NCBI GenBank assembly: GCA_000719695.1
Contig: JOHN01000047.1
Span: 1-64,000, forward strand
Reading direction: 5' to 3'
From: Streptomyces sp. NRRL F-6131
GTDB taxonomy: Bacteria > Actinomycetota > Actinomycetes > Streptomycetales > Streptomycetaceae
Length of the DNA stretch: 64,000 bases
The stretch's first letter is position 1. Each line of letters starts with the position of its first letter. Of this stretch, positions 19,701 through 28,100 are shown piece by piece. Below the pieces are notes generated by a model, which saw only the letters and a program-made list of their open reading frames with translations, searched no databases and was not told the origin of the DNA. A program made the position numbers and the translations under genes.

Positions 19701-22188
19701 CGCCCAGCTCGCGCAGGTTGCGCGGGGCGAGCGTCCAGCGGCCCGGTGACGTGCTGCCGCCGATCCCGGCGACCTGGTCGACGGAGCCGCGGCCCTGCTC
19801 CAGGTAGCGCGAGCCCATCAGCGAGCCGTCGGTGTGGACGGCGTACGGGCGGTGGCGCTCGCGGTACTCGTCGGGCAGGCCCAGCAGGTGGCCGATCTCG
19901 TGGGCGAGCGTCTCCGGGTCGGAGAGCAGGGACCACGCCTCGTGGTTCTCCCGGCGGGGCGTGCGGTGGAGGTCGACGACGTGGATGTGGTGGTCCGCGT
20001 CGTCCATGACGTCCACGAACTCGGGCCGGATCCGCAGGACATCGCCGTTGGGCAGCCGGTGGCCGATGTTGAACACCCGGTCCACGCCGGTCCAGGCCCG
20101 CTCGATCACCTCGGCGATCTCATGGGGCTCGAACTCCTCGGAGGGGCCGTCCCAGCCGTCCTCCGAGTCGGAGCGGTCCGAGTCGGTGTGCTCGTGGGGG
20201 TCGACGGTGTCGGTCCCGTGGTCGGAGAGCAGACCGCCGCGCAGGTGGATCCGGACCACGAGTTCGGTCGCGGGCTCGCCACCGTCCAGCACGCCGCGCC
20301 GGGCCTCGTAGCCACGCACGGCGGCGGCCGAGACGGTCTGGCGGAACCGGTCGGCCGGCGGACGGATCTCCGCCACCCGGTCGATCCGGTCGAGGGCCGA
20401 CTCCGAGGTGTCCATCGGGGTGTCGACGTCGCCGTGCTGCAGCGGGCCGTTGCCGGCCGCTTCCGGCACGTGGGCCGGGTTCGGGGCGGACTGCTGCGCC
20501 TGGGGACCGTCCGGGCCGAGTCCGCCGGCGGGCCCGAGGCGGTACCGGGAGGACGCGGTGTGTCCGGTGAGGTCGGGGGCGGCGCCCTGGGCCGGCTGCG
20601 CGAGGAGGAGTTCCGCCGTGCGGTCCGGCGGAAGGAAGGAGGCTGCTTCGAGGCCGACCTGGTCGTCCGCGGGCCGGAAGGAGGTGAACACGCCGTTGTT
20701 CACCTCGCCCTGGATCCGGATGCCGCCGTACACCCCGCGCCAGGTCTGGCCCTGGTCGGTCTCCATGACGTCACCGGTACGGCGGGCGTGCAGGTACGCC
20801 TGTTCGACCGCGTAAGTCACGTCGTCCGGGGTCCAGTGCCCGGGGAACATCATCCGCTCCACCGGCGCGGCCGCGCCGGGAGCCGGCGGCTGCCCCGTGC
20901 CGGTCGCAGGGCCCGGGGGCGCAGGCGCGGGAAGGGACATCACGTAGGTGCCGTTGGGGTACATCCGCACGAACTCTTCACCGAGCGCGGAGTACAGATG
21001 TCCGGGCTCCTCCGCGAACCGTCCGATCATGGTGGACACGGCACCCGGAGCGAAACCGGGCGCAGGGTCCGGCAGCGGGTTCCCCAGGAGGCCGAGGGCC
21101 CCGTCGGTGCGGAGGCCGATGGCGCGGAGGTCGGCAGGAGTGAGTAGCCGCTCGCTCCGCAGGTCGGCCCCCAGCGGTGGCGCGCCCAGGAGCGAATCGC
21201 CGAGGACGTGCCCGAGTTCGCGCGCGCTCGCGTCGGACCGCCACCACGCCGTCTCGCCACCCATGGTGACGAGGCCGTCCCCCTCGACGACCGTGATCCG
21301 CCGGTGTCTGAGAACGGCGTCCCCGGGGAGGAATTCGACCTCGACCCGCAGCCGGTCACCGTTGGGCAGACGGTGTCCGCGGTTGTAGAGGTCGTCCACC
21401 CCCTGCCGGGCACGCTGCTTGAGCTCACCCAGGCGATCGACGGCCGCGGGGTCGAGGGCCGTGGTGTCGAGAGCCACCCTGATGGTGAGCACGGTCTCGG
21501 CGTCTCCGTCCGGCAGGCGGACCCGTCGGGCGCCGAAGTTCTGCAGACCGGGTGTCGGGGCGAAGTCGACGGAGAGGAGGTGCTGGCCGATCTGCGGCTC
21601 CAGACCCCGTGCGAGCTGCGGAGTCGGCCGCGCATCGGGCTCCCCCCAGTAGTCGACGACCTCGGTGCCGAACGTCCGCACGTTGATCCGCACACCGGCG
21701 ACGGTGCCCCGGTGGACGACGGTGCCGTCCATCTCGGTGGTGGTGACGGTCGCCCGTCGGCCTGCGTCCAGGATCAGCTCCGTCACCGCGGCCCGGTGGT
21801 CGTCCGGCGTCCACTCCGTCGGCAGCCGACGACCGGCGTTCGGGGCCGGCGTCGCGGAGAACACGGCGGAGGGGGACTCCGCGGCCAGGGTAACGAAGTC
21901 CGGGCGCGGACCGGTGCCCGGTGTGCCGGGCGGCACCAGGGCCCCGGGCTGCGGGGGCGTCAGGACGCCCGCCGGTCGCGCGGGCGCGGCCGGCGGAACC
22001 ACCGGAGCACCACCCGGCAGGGGCGCCGGAGCACCACCCGGCGGAACCACCGGAGCACCACCCGGCAGGGACGCCGGAGCACCACCCGGCGGAACCACCG
22101 GAGCACCACCCGGCAGGGGCCCTCGATCCAGACGTCGCCGGACTTGCCGATCCAGTGCTCGGTGCCGTCCGCACGCCGCTCGCGCCAC
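10768..22188 (-). CDS. Giant ESX-locus protein, C-terminal part (EndoU-like and metallopeptidase-like modules, beta repeats)
   Basis: This frame is open from 22188 to the stop at 10768 (up to 3806 codons), but sequence that makes sense begins near 22120, where the frame of the preceding CDS ends abruptly. In order: a Pro/Gly repeat linker, a weak EndoU-like segment, a metallopeptidase-like module with RELGH (21222-21208), an EndoU-like module (MFPGHW), a metallopeptidase-like module with HEIGHLLGLPDEYRE (HEIGH at 19902-19888), two EndoU-like modules (MFPRNW, MFPQGW), a region resembling a degenerate OTU/papain-like domain (about 17.35-16.78 kb), an acidic Arg/Gln-rich stretch, and about six copies of a beta-rich repeat (16.3-11.5 kb). 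The C-terminus is an alpha/beta segment (VLVVRVDGGG). The module order continues that of the upstream CDS, so both most likely form one protein of about 6,300 aa broken by a one-base slip. No start codon here has a convincing ribosome site. Confidence 0.75.
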   Translation of the reverse strand: MARAACGRHRALDRQVRRRLDRGPLPGGAPVVPPGGAPASLPGGAPVVPPGGAPAPLPGGAPVVPPAAPARPAGVLTPPQPGALVPPGTPGTGPRPDFVTLAAESPSAVFSATPAPNAGRRLPTEWTPDDHRAAVTELILDAGRRATVTTTEMDGTVVHRGTVAGVRINVRTFGTEVVDYWGEPDARPTPQLARGLEPQIGQHLLSVDFAPTPGLQNFGARRVRLPDGDAETVLTIRVALDTTALDPAAVDRLGELKQRARQGVDDLYNRGHRLPNGDRLRVEVEFLPGDAVLRHRRITVVEGDGLVTMGGETAWWRSDASARELGHVLGDSLLGAPPLGADLRSERLLTPADLRAIGLRTDGALGLLGNPLPDPAPGFAPGAVSTMIGRFAEEPGHLYSALGEEFVRMYPNGTYVMSLPAPAPPGPATGTGQPPAPGAAAPVERMMFPGHWTPDDVTYAVEQAYLHARRTGDVMETDQGQTWRGVYGGIRIQGEVNNGVFTSFRPADDQVGLEAASFLPPDRTAELLLAQPAQGAAPDLTGHTASSRYRLGPAGGLGPDGPQAQQSAPNPAHVPEAAGNGPLQHGDVDTPMDTSESALDRIDRVAEIRPPADRFRQTVSAAAVRGYEARRGVLDGGEPATELVVRIHLRGGLLSDHGTDTVDPHEHTDSDRSDSEDGWDGPSEEFEPHEIAEVIERAWTGVDRVFNIGHRLPNGDVLRIRPEFVDVMDDADHHIHVVDLHRTPRRENHEAWSLLSDPETLAHEIGHLLGLPDEYRERHRPYAVHTDGSLMGSRYLEQGRGSVDQVAGIGGSTSPGRWTLAPRNLRELGAAVDEAFGVDPAPAGSGVPPRAAFDLDARQASLYGDRRNPGGHLLPQLGSDRIRPTGLVEQHPNGVLHVEFETAPTGRGRPRTAVDARVTSLGGDLDTTDTAVRRRMFPRNWTEDDATYAAEQAYQHALRRDRVVEAGPGAHRWTGEYAGVRIEGEVRGGRFVSFRPSDTQPGDAPRVRDFVRPAARPWDGTSEPPLLPHERGPVPRADDDTMSEDTGRSDDEPMSYDDDVMSYDDVMSHDEPDPLAYAPSRPADSLRYGQRAQDVARYGDRQSLTGLHHEPALHGGQDREQWHRRRGVEVVARGELQPNGTYRAQVRFLDVTVAPDAPLAAFPHRWGSRQGAEVRTMFPQGWSRQGLLEHVERAHQQPIHRVRVDESTYRWVGLSGGVLIEGLSRDGQHLAYRPSEHQPPPHEVTGWDRRRIVGTGRAGSVDTGAGRIQLRRVVFDSGRGGLEVLVPVHLQVPGTPEANVRAHVDQLNARLSQEWAHADRGAPGTAVHVRLVAVTDPAAAPAALGVPEATGLLSRLRPVPGWDHPAGTVADLFRRAPAPEDFDGRVLSLDGPTALREPGPLRPDERPVVVPATDLGTRRGEFTPDGWDSRGTGLPREWSADDVRHAASEVRREALRGPAVPPSDAVLQDRVAGVVVNVRLRGGLISEVWGVAGQESSRQHSTRGDGMLAPLHAPEVEEGASEPGSDTSSVYRTADEGSAYETAPEFDSDTASDGGSLDGSAPLHPADGEVAPDFSVDDYHLTPLAPGARTPDFSLDDYDQVPLPGGRRLSDASVEEILRNPSAAGSFFGGSGDRNGVVPRDTAAPVPQASPLLRSLLAADPAVLRRALEPSEDAPDPVADPAAAEAVLRRRVLERLDSDPELAREAYDRYRAWAERTGRPVGPWSEVHAEILGEVRDWGELRSGPVRDVLAVVTARALGLRVTVMDGQEPGRRLAVLGPEDGLPLALDHHERDGFAPVRRPVPPTEEHAAPERARERDEGRDDHREDEPEGDRQRDRRRDRDDLGDSSDDEPVMTEEQRRQRRAEKQPAPGEGNEHRNTDRGPSNDRGDDRRTQPRPDRETQHGQEPRRNREAEQQEQTEQQQQQEQTEQQQEQQQTEQQEQQQQLPRQPQPTNGDGQEITAAPRRPVPPRSVSESGVLAASHTVLSIGEPGSDLVRHLTGRIGEVLGHRNEDPAEVRALARTLAESVLSGPGLRARVTALSRGEVLHIPVGTDAREGTIAVRARVTGLDHTRSTERFEFENGTDRQVTLGVESDTRWRIGGGAQWRFNVTELVRFFGSFGGQKDRLNGDGLTTGSRFFSRVKATEDTGVFTGRLELEVRHHAPGERRGAGPEPFRADVATPVTVAMPLRETLDGADGSPFTTAPPLPFTIDPQVLAGPRLGGNHVLLDVHAAGPPRARTAPAVADGGSVGMAVLGGNDAAGNGPVQRQVMAGVVDLLTDGARRELGKHVDDLADRLVAAFDYNRLQQDLKGMTAGEPVVVRVPGTDISAVVTAANRQLRVVGTTSRDTEFTVGPGSVVTRVRQEVVSGLRQFDANGNVGTGKLNGGGGLGRRWGSDTVRISGRTLETGITTKTKEPGVVLHGEGALQVTVMKGTTRLGDPVDVPVGYRVLAPQSLYAPAPEGATGIGPRPDAWQQQGERTTFRIDGTAVVRDLDSLAGLRQELDAAGRRMYGDLWPDLRDEVMQLVTQPVLASRLVGMTRGETVELTSFDRGKPSAALDALLRRGLKVTVRAELTDMQHRRTSGSTDLARQNESSVFTAERRLTGEHTVRQARGQFPLGDLDGAKATGSVAGSHQSRVRAGVREGSADKLYGNNKLRVPQEIFGANVALTVTLHRGGTTRDVTRSIGAEVSVDRRSTTTYPTPPRSDDGRQPPLVFRRESPLTEVRTDGEGSTSTVTTTNTTTNAHANTTTSANTTANANANSRADTATPPGVRHPAELGAATTVLSMEGARRIADGVTADLQRRFGPLSAETVRTLREELAPAALQAHLPQLTRGGDVTIEVGGRTWTAEVTVRAALTGEPTGRSTASDVEFEVGAQNRTGHGVSHDERTRLVAGGGASGSVGTTAIGKTGASGEYAYRRDRSTGYALDSAGTTVNRGKNVVTADLWTSGARFDVTVRTSRAGVPGRTTSQSFDGVTVQLAAPHYGPVLGPDGAPARAWVPERVWRSHLLGSSDVVTDVFVPGGLRPQAGADGRLPGFGEALLAGRGNGAEAERTLVDGRTVDRWLRSRPELRDKLLEVLTPNTLHEQLKAMMNGRRLVVTDGNVTIRIGASVRSLEHTGSTTTTEFNTGTQVEHAHTSADGVTGGGRGSGHLLRGGVTGGDVSWYAGLSLAGSTGHDVQESRSDRTGSGNATKAKVPGSVFGGEATLHFHVERRSAVGGTKHTWFSRALGMEVVVERADTLAAPPRHGDGDAPLAFVAANAPRGGALRSLDGAVPTDVRRPPERVWDHGLLDTDIVRTVGVTQGVQRELLAGGEEFFGSSAWGRLRGTVTGMLDPVSLASRLTSPVTPAPRAEGAPGTGTAAGNATLSVGPPHLAVNGRVEIRTRIVQLEHRRTEGAADANPTNAAPVGSTVNAQRSLQLGGRGTGGATLGTDGFGGRAGGYVDIAHQSRGSVATGEGGQVLNNAKLRTGAAEFHGLAEVEVVFHRDGAEPVTNRATVTVEIDIPVDHTGSTPVPDGGRLVFRPDAPAGEVRLIGADARAVERVAEATLPPHGNDDQEALRTTDPDGRGVLIDATRAAQGLLPSALTGHSEAARPWLRGLVRLVRLDRTGADEQVGGAFTALDTLAAGGAVPDPVRWRLQRAAEHLGALDGRPTLGDLAAHWHAAAEPTADLVLAPPPAGPVHRIRPEALDGPGRTRLLTELRNLRAAAPDGVAPVLVVRVDGGGSAAADRRRAEQVERTLRTLLDGADGPVEVEMRVGDGRPEAERNAPGRARDVPTVLWRFRVDPPPRATVSDIVRILGGG
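13870..14010 (-). repeat. Asn/Thr/Ala low-complexity coding repeat
   Basis: Within the giant protein this stretch encodes alternating Thr, Asn and Ala (TTNTTTNAHANTTT). On the + strand it is a run of GTTCGCG/GTCGTG units. It separates two of the C-terminal beta repeats and looks like a flexible linker. Confidence 0.6.
16335..16455 (-). repeat. Gln-rich (CAG-type) coding repeat
   Basis: A run of CAG/CAA/GAG codons encodes a tract of Gln and Glu (QQQQQEQTEQQQEQQQ). It lies between the degenerate OTU-like region and the first beta repeat of the giant protein and marks the boundary between its enzyme-like half and its beta-repeat half. Confidence 0.75.
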
Positions 22189-25100
22189 TGCGCGGCGCCG
22201 TGGGCCTCGGTGACGTGCGTGACGACCCGGTCCGCCGTCCAGGCGTCGGGGTAGAAGGTGTTGTTCCGGCCGTCGAACCGGTGCCAGCGGCTCGGCAGCT
22301 CCGCGAGCCGCATCCCCGTCCCGACCTGCGGGTCGAGGAACCAGACCGGCCGCCGGTAGGTGCCGTTCGGGTGCTGGACCTCGACGTCCCCGAACCGCAG
22401 GCCGAAGCGGCCGCGGAGCTGGTCGCCGAGGTCGTGGTGCACACCGGCGAGGGTGTGCCGGTCACCGTAGCGCGCCAGGGACTCGGCCCGGTGCGCGAAC
22501 GCCTGGTCGGTGAGGCGCTGCGGGGCGTAACCGGGCGGCGCCGTCACGGGCTGGTCGTCGGAGGGCCGGAAGGAGAGGAACTCGCCGCTGCGGACGGTGC
22601 CCTGGATGCGGACGCCGCCGTACTCCCCCTTCCACTCGTAGGTCGCCGTGCCCACCCGGGTGACCCCCCCGGTGCGGCGCGCGTCCAGGAAGGCCTGCTC
22701 GGCCGCGTAGACGGCGTCGTCGGAGGTCCAGTTGCGCGGGAACATCACCCGGTCCCGCTCCTGGCGCCGCGGGATCGGCCGCTCCGCCAGGTCACCGGCG
22801 ACCGTGCGGTGCGGAGCCGGTACCGGAGCCGCGACGGGGTCGGCGAGCCTGCTCTGCGCGGAGGCCCCGAGCACCCGGAAGGTGCCGTTCGGGTGGGCCG
22901 CGCCGATGCCGTGCGGAGGGCGGGCCCGGTCGGCGCCGAGCTCCGGGTACAGGTGGCCGCCCTGCCCGTCCGGTCCGCCGTCCAGGGCCGTGCGCTGGAC
23001 GGCGTCGTCGAACCGGGCCAGTCGGGGCAGCGCGGCGGGATCCGCGTCCGGTCCGGGCCGACCGCCGAGGGCGCGGTCGACCTCCGCCCCCAGCGCCCGC
23101 AGGTTGCGCGGGGAGAGGACCTGTCCGGTCACCTCCGAGACCGACCCCGCGAAGGCGGCCTCTCCGGAATCGACGAGGAACCGCCCGCTCGCGTCCACGG
23201 TCTGCGTCGACATCAGACCGCCGTCCGGGTAGACCGCCAGGTTCTGGCCGGCCTTGCGGTACTCGTCGACGTAGCCGAAGCGGTGGCCCAGCTCGTGGGC
23301 CAGTGTCTGCGTCGGCAGGTCGAGGTGCCAGTTGCTCATGTCGGCGCGGATCTCGTTCGGGTGCACGGTGACGGTGTAGGCGCCCTCGGCGGTGTCCCGG
23401 AACTCGACCTCGACCCGCATCCGGTCGCCGTTGGGCAGGCGCTGACCGAGGTTGAAGGACGCGTCGACGCCCTGCCGGGCCCTCTGCTTCAGCTCCTCCA
23501 GCCGGGCGGTGTGGGTGGCCGGGGGCGGGAGCGCGGGGAGCAGCGAGGTGTCCAGGTGGACCGGAAGCCGCAGTACCGTCTCGATGTCGCCGTCGGTCCG
23601 CTCGAGCCGCTGCACGACGAAGTTCTGAGTGAGCCGCGCCATCACGTTCGGACCCGAACCGTCGGCCCGCGCGCCCACGGTGGCCGTCTCCACGAGGCGG
23701 TCCGGGTGCAGGGTCCTGCGGTCCGGGGCAGGCAGTCCGTCGGCGGTGAGCCGCCCGGCCAGGTCGTGCGGGCCGGAGGTGAGGTCGTTGAGGAACAGCT
23801 TCAGCGGACTGGTGCTGCCCTGTGCGTCCCACCCGGCGGGCACTTCGAAGGCGTCGTCCGCCGAGGCGTCGGCCCGGACCACGGCCACCCGCAGCGTCGG
23901 CCGGGCCGCGACGGGTTCGGGGGCGGCACCGTCCTGGTCGTCGTGGTGGTCGAGCTCGAACGCCGCGTCCGTCTGGAGTCCGCGCTGGAGAGCGCGCGCG
24001 ACGCGCTGGCCGACGTCCCTCTGGACATCCGCCCAGTCCTCGTCCCCCGGGCGGATCCGCACAAGGATCTCGACGCCGTGCCCGCCGTCGGCGAAGGCCG
24101 TGCTGCGGACGTCGACCCGCGGACCGTTCGCCGCCCCGAACGGGCGGCGCACCCGCTCGCCCTTCACGACGGAGTCCGTGGGCTGCTCCGCCGCGGGACG
24201 GTGGAAGAGCACCCGGCCGTCCGGGGAGCTGAGCCCCTCGATGTGCACACCGTTCGACGCGCCGACCCAGTGGACCACCGAACCGTCGGCGGAGCGGCTC
24301 GACCGGAACGGGTCGGCCGCGACCTGCCGGACCGCGGCCGCGACCTGTGCGTCCGTCCAGGTCGCCGGATAGAAGCGCGGTCCGTCCGCGCCAGCCACCC
24401 GAACCACGCCGTTGTGCAGGGCCGGCGGTGGTGTCTGCCCGGCGGGCGGTGCGTCGGGCCGACGGACGGGCGCGGGAGTGCCGTCGGCGGTCACGAGCTG
24501 CTGCCAGCCTCCGCCGTACCTCGCCGCCGGGGTGGGCACCGCGGCCGGAACCGGTCCAGCGGGCTCCCAGTCCATCCCCTGGTCGAGCCCCGGGGCCGGC
24601 TGGTCCACGTCCATCGACTGGTGATCCGGGTTGGTCAGGTCCAGGTTGGCGAAGTCCGCGTTCAGGAGGTTCGGATCCAGGCCCTGGAAGGGGGCGTTCG
24701 CCCCGGTGGGGGCCGTGCTTCCCGCCTGGCCGCCGCTCCCCTCACCGCCGGCCCCGGCAGGCGCGGACCCTTCGGCCGGCGCGAAGCGGTGGAGGCCGGT
24801 CCCGCCCGAGGGCGAAGCGGTGTGCTGGGGCGCGAACGCCTGCGGCAGACCGCGGTAGTCGACCACCTGGCCGTTCTGCCGGGTGACCTCCATCAGCACG
24901 CCGCGGTACTCCGCGACGACGACGGTCCGGCCGGGGTCCTGCGGGTCCACCCGGCGTTCCAGGGTGGTCGCCCCGGCGACCGCGTACCGCGCCTCGGCGG
25001 TGGTCCAGCCGGGGGGCAGGCCGCGTCCCGCGTCCGCGGGAATTCCCTCGGCGAAGCCGAGCGCCAGCAGGTGCTCGTACTCGGCCATCCGGGTCGAGGT

Positions 25101-28100
25101 CACCGGACGCTCACCCGCGCCGGGCGTTACCGGAGCCCGCAGCGGCGCGGCACCGGCCGGCGGCTCGCCGTGCCGGAGCCATTCTCCGGCGGGTGCGCCG
25201 CGGCCGAACCAGTCGACGGTCGGGGAGAAGTCGACCGGGCGGAGCAGCCGGGTCAGCTCGGGCAGGTGGGTCCGCAGGTCCACGGTGTCGCGGGCCGTTT
25301 CAGGGGTCACGCGGACGCTGGAGTGGGTGGTGGCGTCGGCGCCGTCCGCGAACTCGACGGTGATGCGCACCAGCGGGTCGTCCTCCGACCGGTGCTGCGC
25401 CACGTACTGGTCGGCGGCGTCCTGCAGGGCGGTCTCGTACTGCTGCCGGGCCCCCCGCCGCAGCGCGGGGTCGAAGTCGAGGTGCACCCGTGCGACGAGT
25501 TCGACGCCCTCCTGGCCGCTGTCGAAGCGCACGTGCCGCACGGTCACCGGAGTGCCGTTGCCGGGGCCGATGCCCTGGACGTGGTCCGGCGTCACCTCCC
25601 GCACGGCGGCCTGGTTCCACGTGGTGTGCGGCTGCTCGGTGGTCGGCCGGTGGATCAGGTGGCGGCCGTCGCGGGTGAGGCCCTCGATCCGGACGCCGTC
25701 GGCCTCGCCCACCCAGCGCTCGGTCCGGTCGTCCAGCCGCTCGCTCTCGAACCGCTGCCGGTGAGCCGCGTCGACGGCCCGGTCGACCCGGGCCTGGTTC
25801 CAGTTCGCCGGGTACATCGTGTGCGCCGCTCCGTCCGCGCTGCGGTGCCAGCGCGACGGGAAGGAGGCGAGGACGGAGCCGGGTGCCGCGGTCGGGTCGA
25901 GGAACCACACCTCGGCGCGGTAGGTCCCGTTGGTGTGCGTCTGTCCGGTCGGGCGCACCTCGACGCCGAGCGCGTTCGCGAGGTCCGCGCGGGGGGGCAG
26001 GTGCACGCCGGTGAGGGTGTGACGGTCGCCGTGACGGCCCAGGTCCTCGGCCTGCTGGCCGAACGCGAGCGGGTCCGGGCCGCGCAGCGGGGCGTTCGGC
26101 GGCGGCGCGTCCACCGGCTGGTCGTCCGAGGGGCGGAAGGAGGTGAACTCGCCCGCCCTGATCTCGCCCTCGATCCGCACGCCGGCGTAACTGCCCGACC
26201 AGCGTTGCACGCCACCCGGTGTCCCGGTGACGGCCCCGTTCCGGCGGGCGTCCTGGTAGGCCTGCTCGGAGGCGTAGACGGCGTCGTCGGCGGTCCAGTG
26301 GGCGGGGAACATGGTCTGCGCCCCGGGGCCCCGCGCCTCCAGGTCGCCGGCGGATCCGTGGCTGATCGTGCGCCGGCCGGCCCGGTCGGCACCGGCGTCG
26401 GCCTGCGGGTAGCGGGCCCAGCTGGTCGCGTTGGGCCGCGGGCCGAGGAAGTGCGGGGCGACGCGGTCCGAACCGGGCTCCGGCCACAGGTGGGCGCCGA
26501 CGCCGTCCCGGCGACCGTACAGCGCACGGCGGCGGGCGTCCTCCCCGAAGGAGGCGCGACGGGGCGCGTCCACCCCGGAGGGGTCGGTCCGGGGGCCGAA
26601 GGCGGCGTCGAGGGCGGACCCGATCTCCCGCAGGTTGCGCGGGGCGAGCGTCTGGTGCTCGATGCCGCCCGTGGTGTCGATGCCCGCGTCGACGTCGACG
26701 CTGTAGCGGCCGAAGCCGTCGCGGGCGGAGGCGGTCATGAGAGCGCCGTCCGGGTACACCGCGCGCGTGCCGTGGGACCGTTCGCGGTACTCGTCGGGCA
26801 GTCCGAGCAGGTGGCCGAGCTCGTGGGCGGCGGTGACCGGCCGGATGCCGAGCCCCCACTCCCCCGAATGGTCCCGGTGGTCCGGGTCGTCGGTGAGCCG
26901 CACGGTGTGGTGGGCGGCGGCGGGGTCGTCGGTGAACTCGACCCTGACGTGCAGCAGGTCGCCGTCCGGCAGCCGGTGGCCGCGGTTGAAGGACTCGGTG
27001 ACCCCCTGCCGGGCCCGGTCCCGGACGTCGGCGACGCGCTGCGCGGTGCCGTCGCCCGGCGGCAGGGCCCTGGTGTCCAGGTGGACCCGGAGCACGACCT
27101 CGGTCGCCGACCGGCCGTCGGGGAGGGCGCCGCGGCGGGCCTCGTAGGCCCGGATGTCATTGGCGCCGAGGCTCCGGACGAGCGGGTCGGTCGCCGGCCG
27201 GATCTCCCGCGCGGTCCAGCCGGGGCGCAGTGCGGAGGCGGCGGGAGCGGGGGCCGCGGCGGCGGGCTGGTGGTGCGGTGCCGGCTGCGGGGTGCCCTGG
27301 GCGTTCGGGTCGCCCTGGGCGTTCGGGTCGCCCGCGGTCTCCTGGCCGTTCGGGGTGTGGTCGCTCGGCGCGGCGGACGGTGCGGGCCGGTGGTCGGCGG
27401 CGGTCGCGGTCGGCGGCGCGTAGCGCTTGGGGTCGCCGTCCGGGCCCGGTGCGGGCGGGTCGGACGGCGGGCCGCCGGCCGGCTTCGGGTGCGGCGCGGG
27501 CGGCATGGCGGAGGCCGTGGAGACCGTCGCGGTCGCCGTGGCCGGGTCCGGCGCGACCGAGGCCGTGGCCGTCCTCGGGGCCGCGGTGGACGTGGCGGTC
27601 GTGGACGTCGTGGACGTCGTGGAGGTGTCGGACGAGGTGGAGGTCGTCCGGACCGGCGCGGGGCGGGAGGTGTCGCCGGGGGTCTGGTTCGGCTGCTGTC
27701 GCTGGGTCTGGCCCTGTCCCTGCGTCTGCGCCTGCCCTTGCTGCTGGCCCTGGCCCTGGCCCGGTGTCTGCGTCTGCGTCTGGCCCTGCTGCTGGCCCTG
27801 GCCCGGTGCCTGCGGACGGGCGGTCTCGCCGCCGTGCGAGACGGTGCCGACCGGCGTCGGCGCGGCGCCGGGCATCCACTCGTCGAAGGCGTCCTCCAGC
27901 CGCACGTGCTCGAGGGTCTCCCGGAACACGTGCGCGTACTCGACCGCGTCCGGGTCCGACGGGGTCTTGAAGACGTCCTCGATCTGCCCCCGGCCGAAGG
28001 CCTCGCGGAAGAGGTCACGGACGTCGTCGGCCTCGTCCCGGAAGACGTGCTCCAGGTCGGCGTTGCCGAACGCGCGGTGGAAGGCCGAGGCGATGTCGCC

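Noticed and set aside
13159..19749. Long + strand frame opposite the C-terminal part of the giant gene
   Set aside because: A shadow frame: low-information Arg/Pro/Val sequence, no ribosome site, no recognisable domain.
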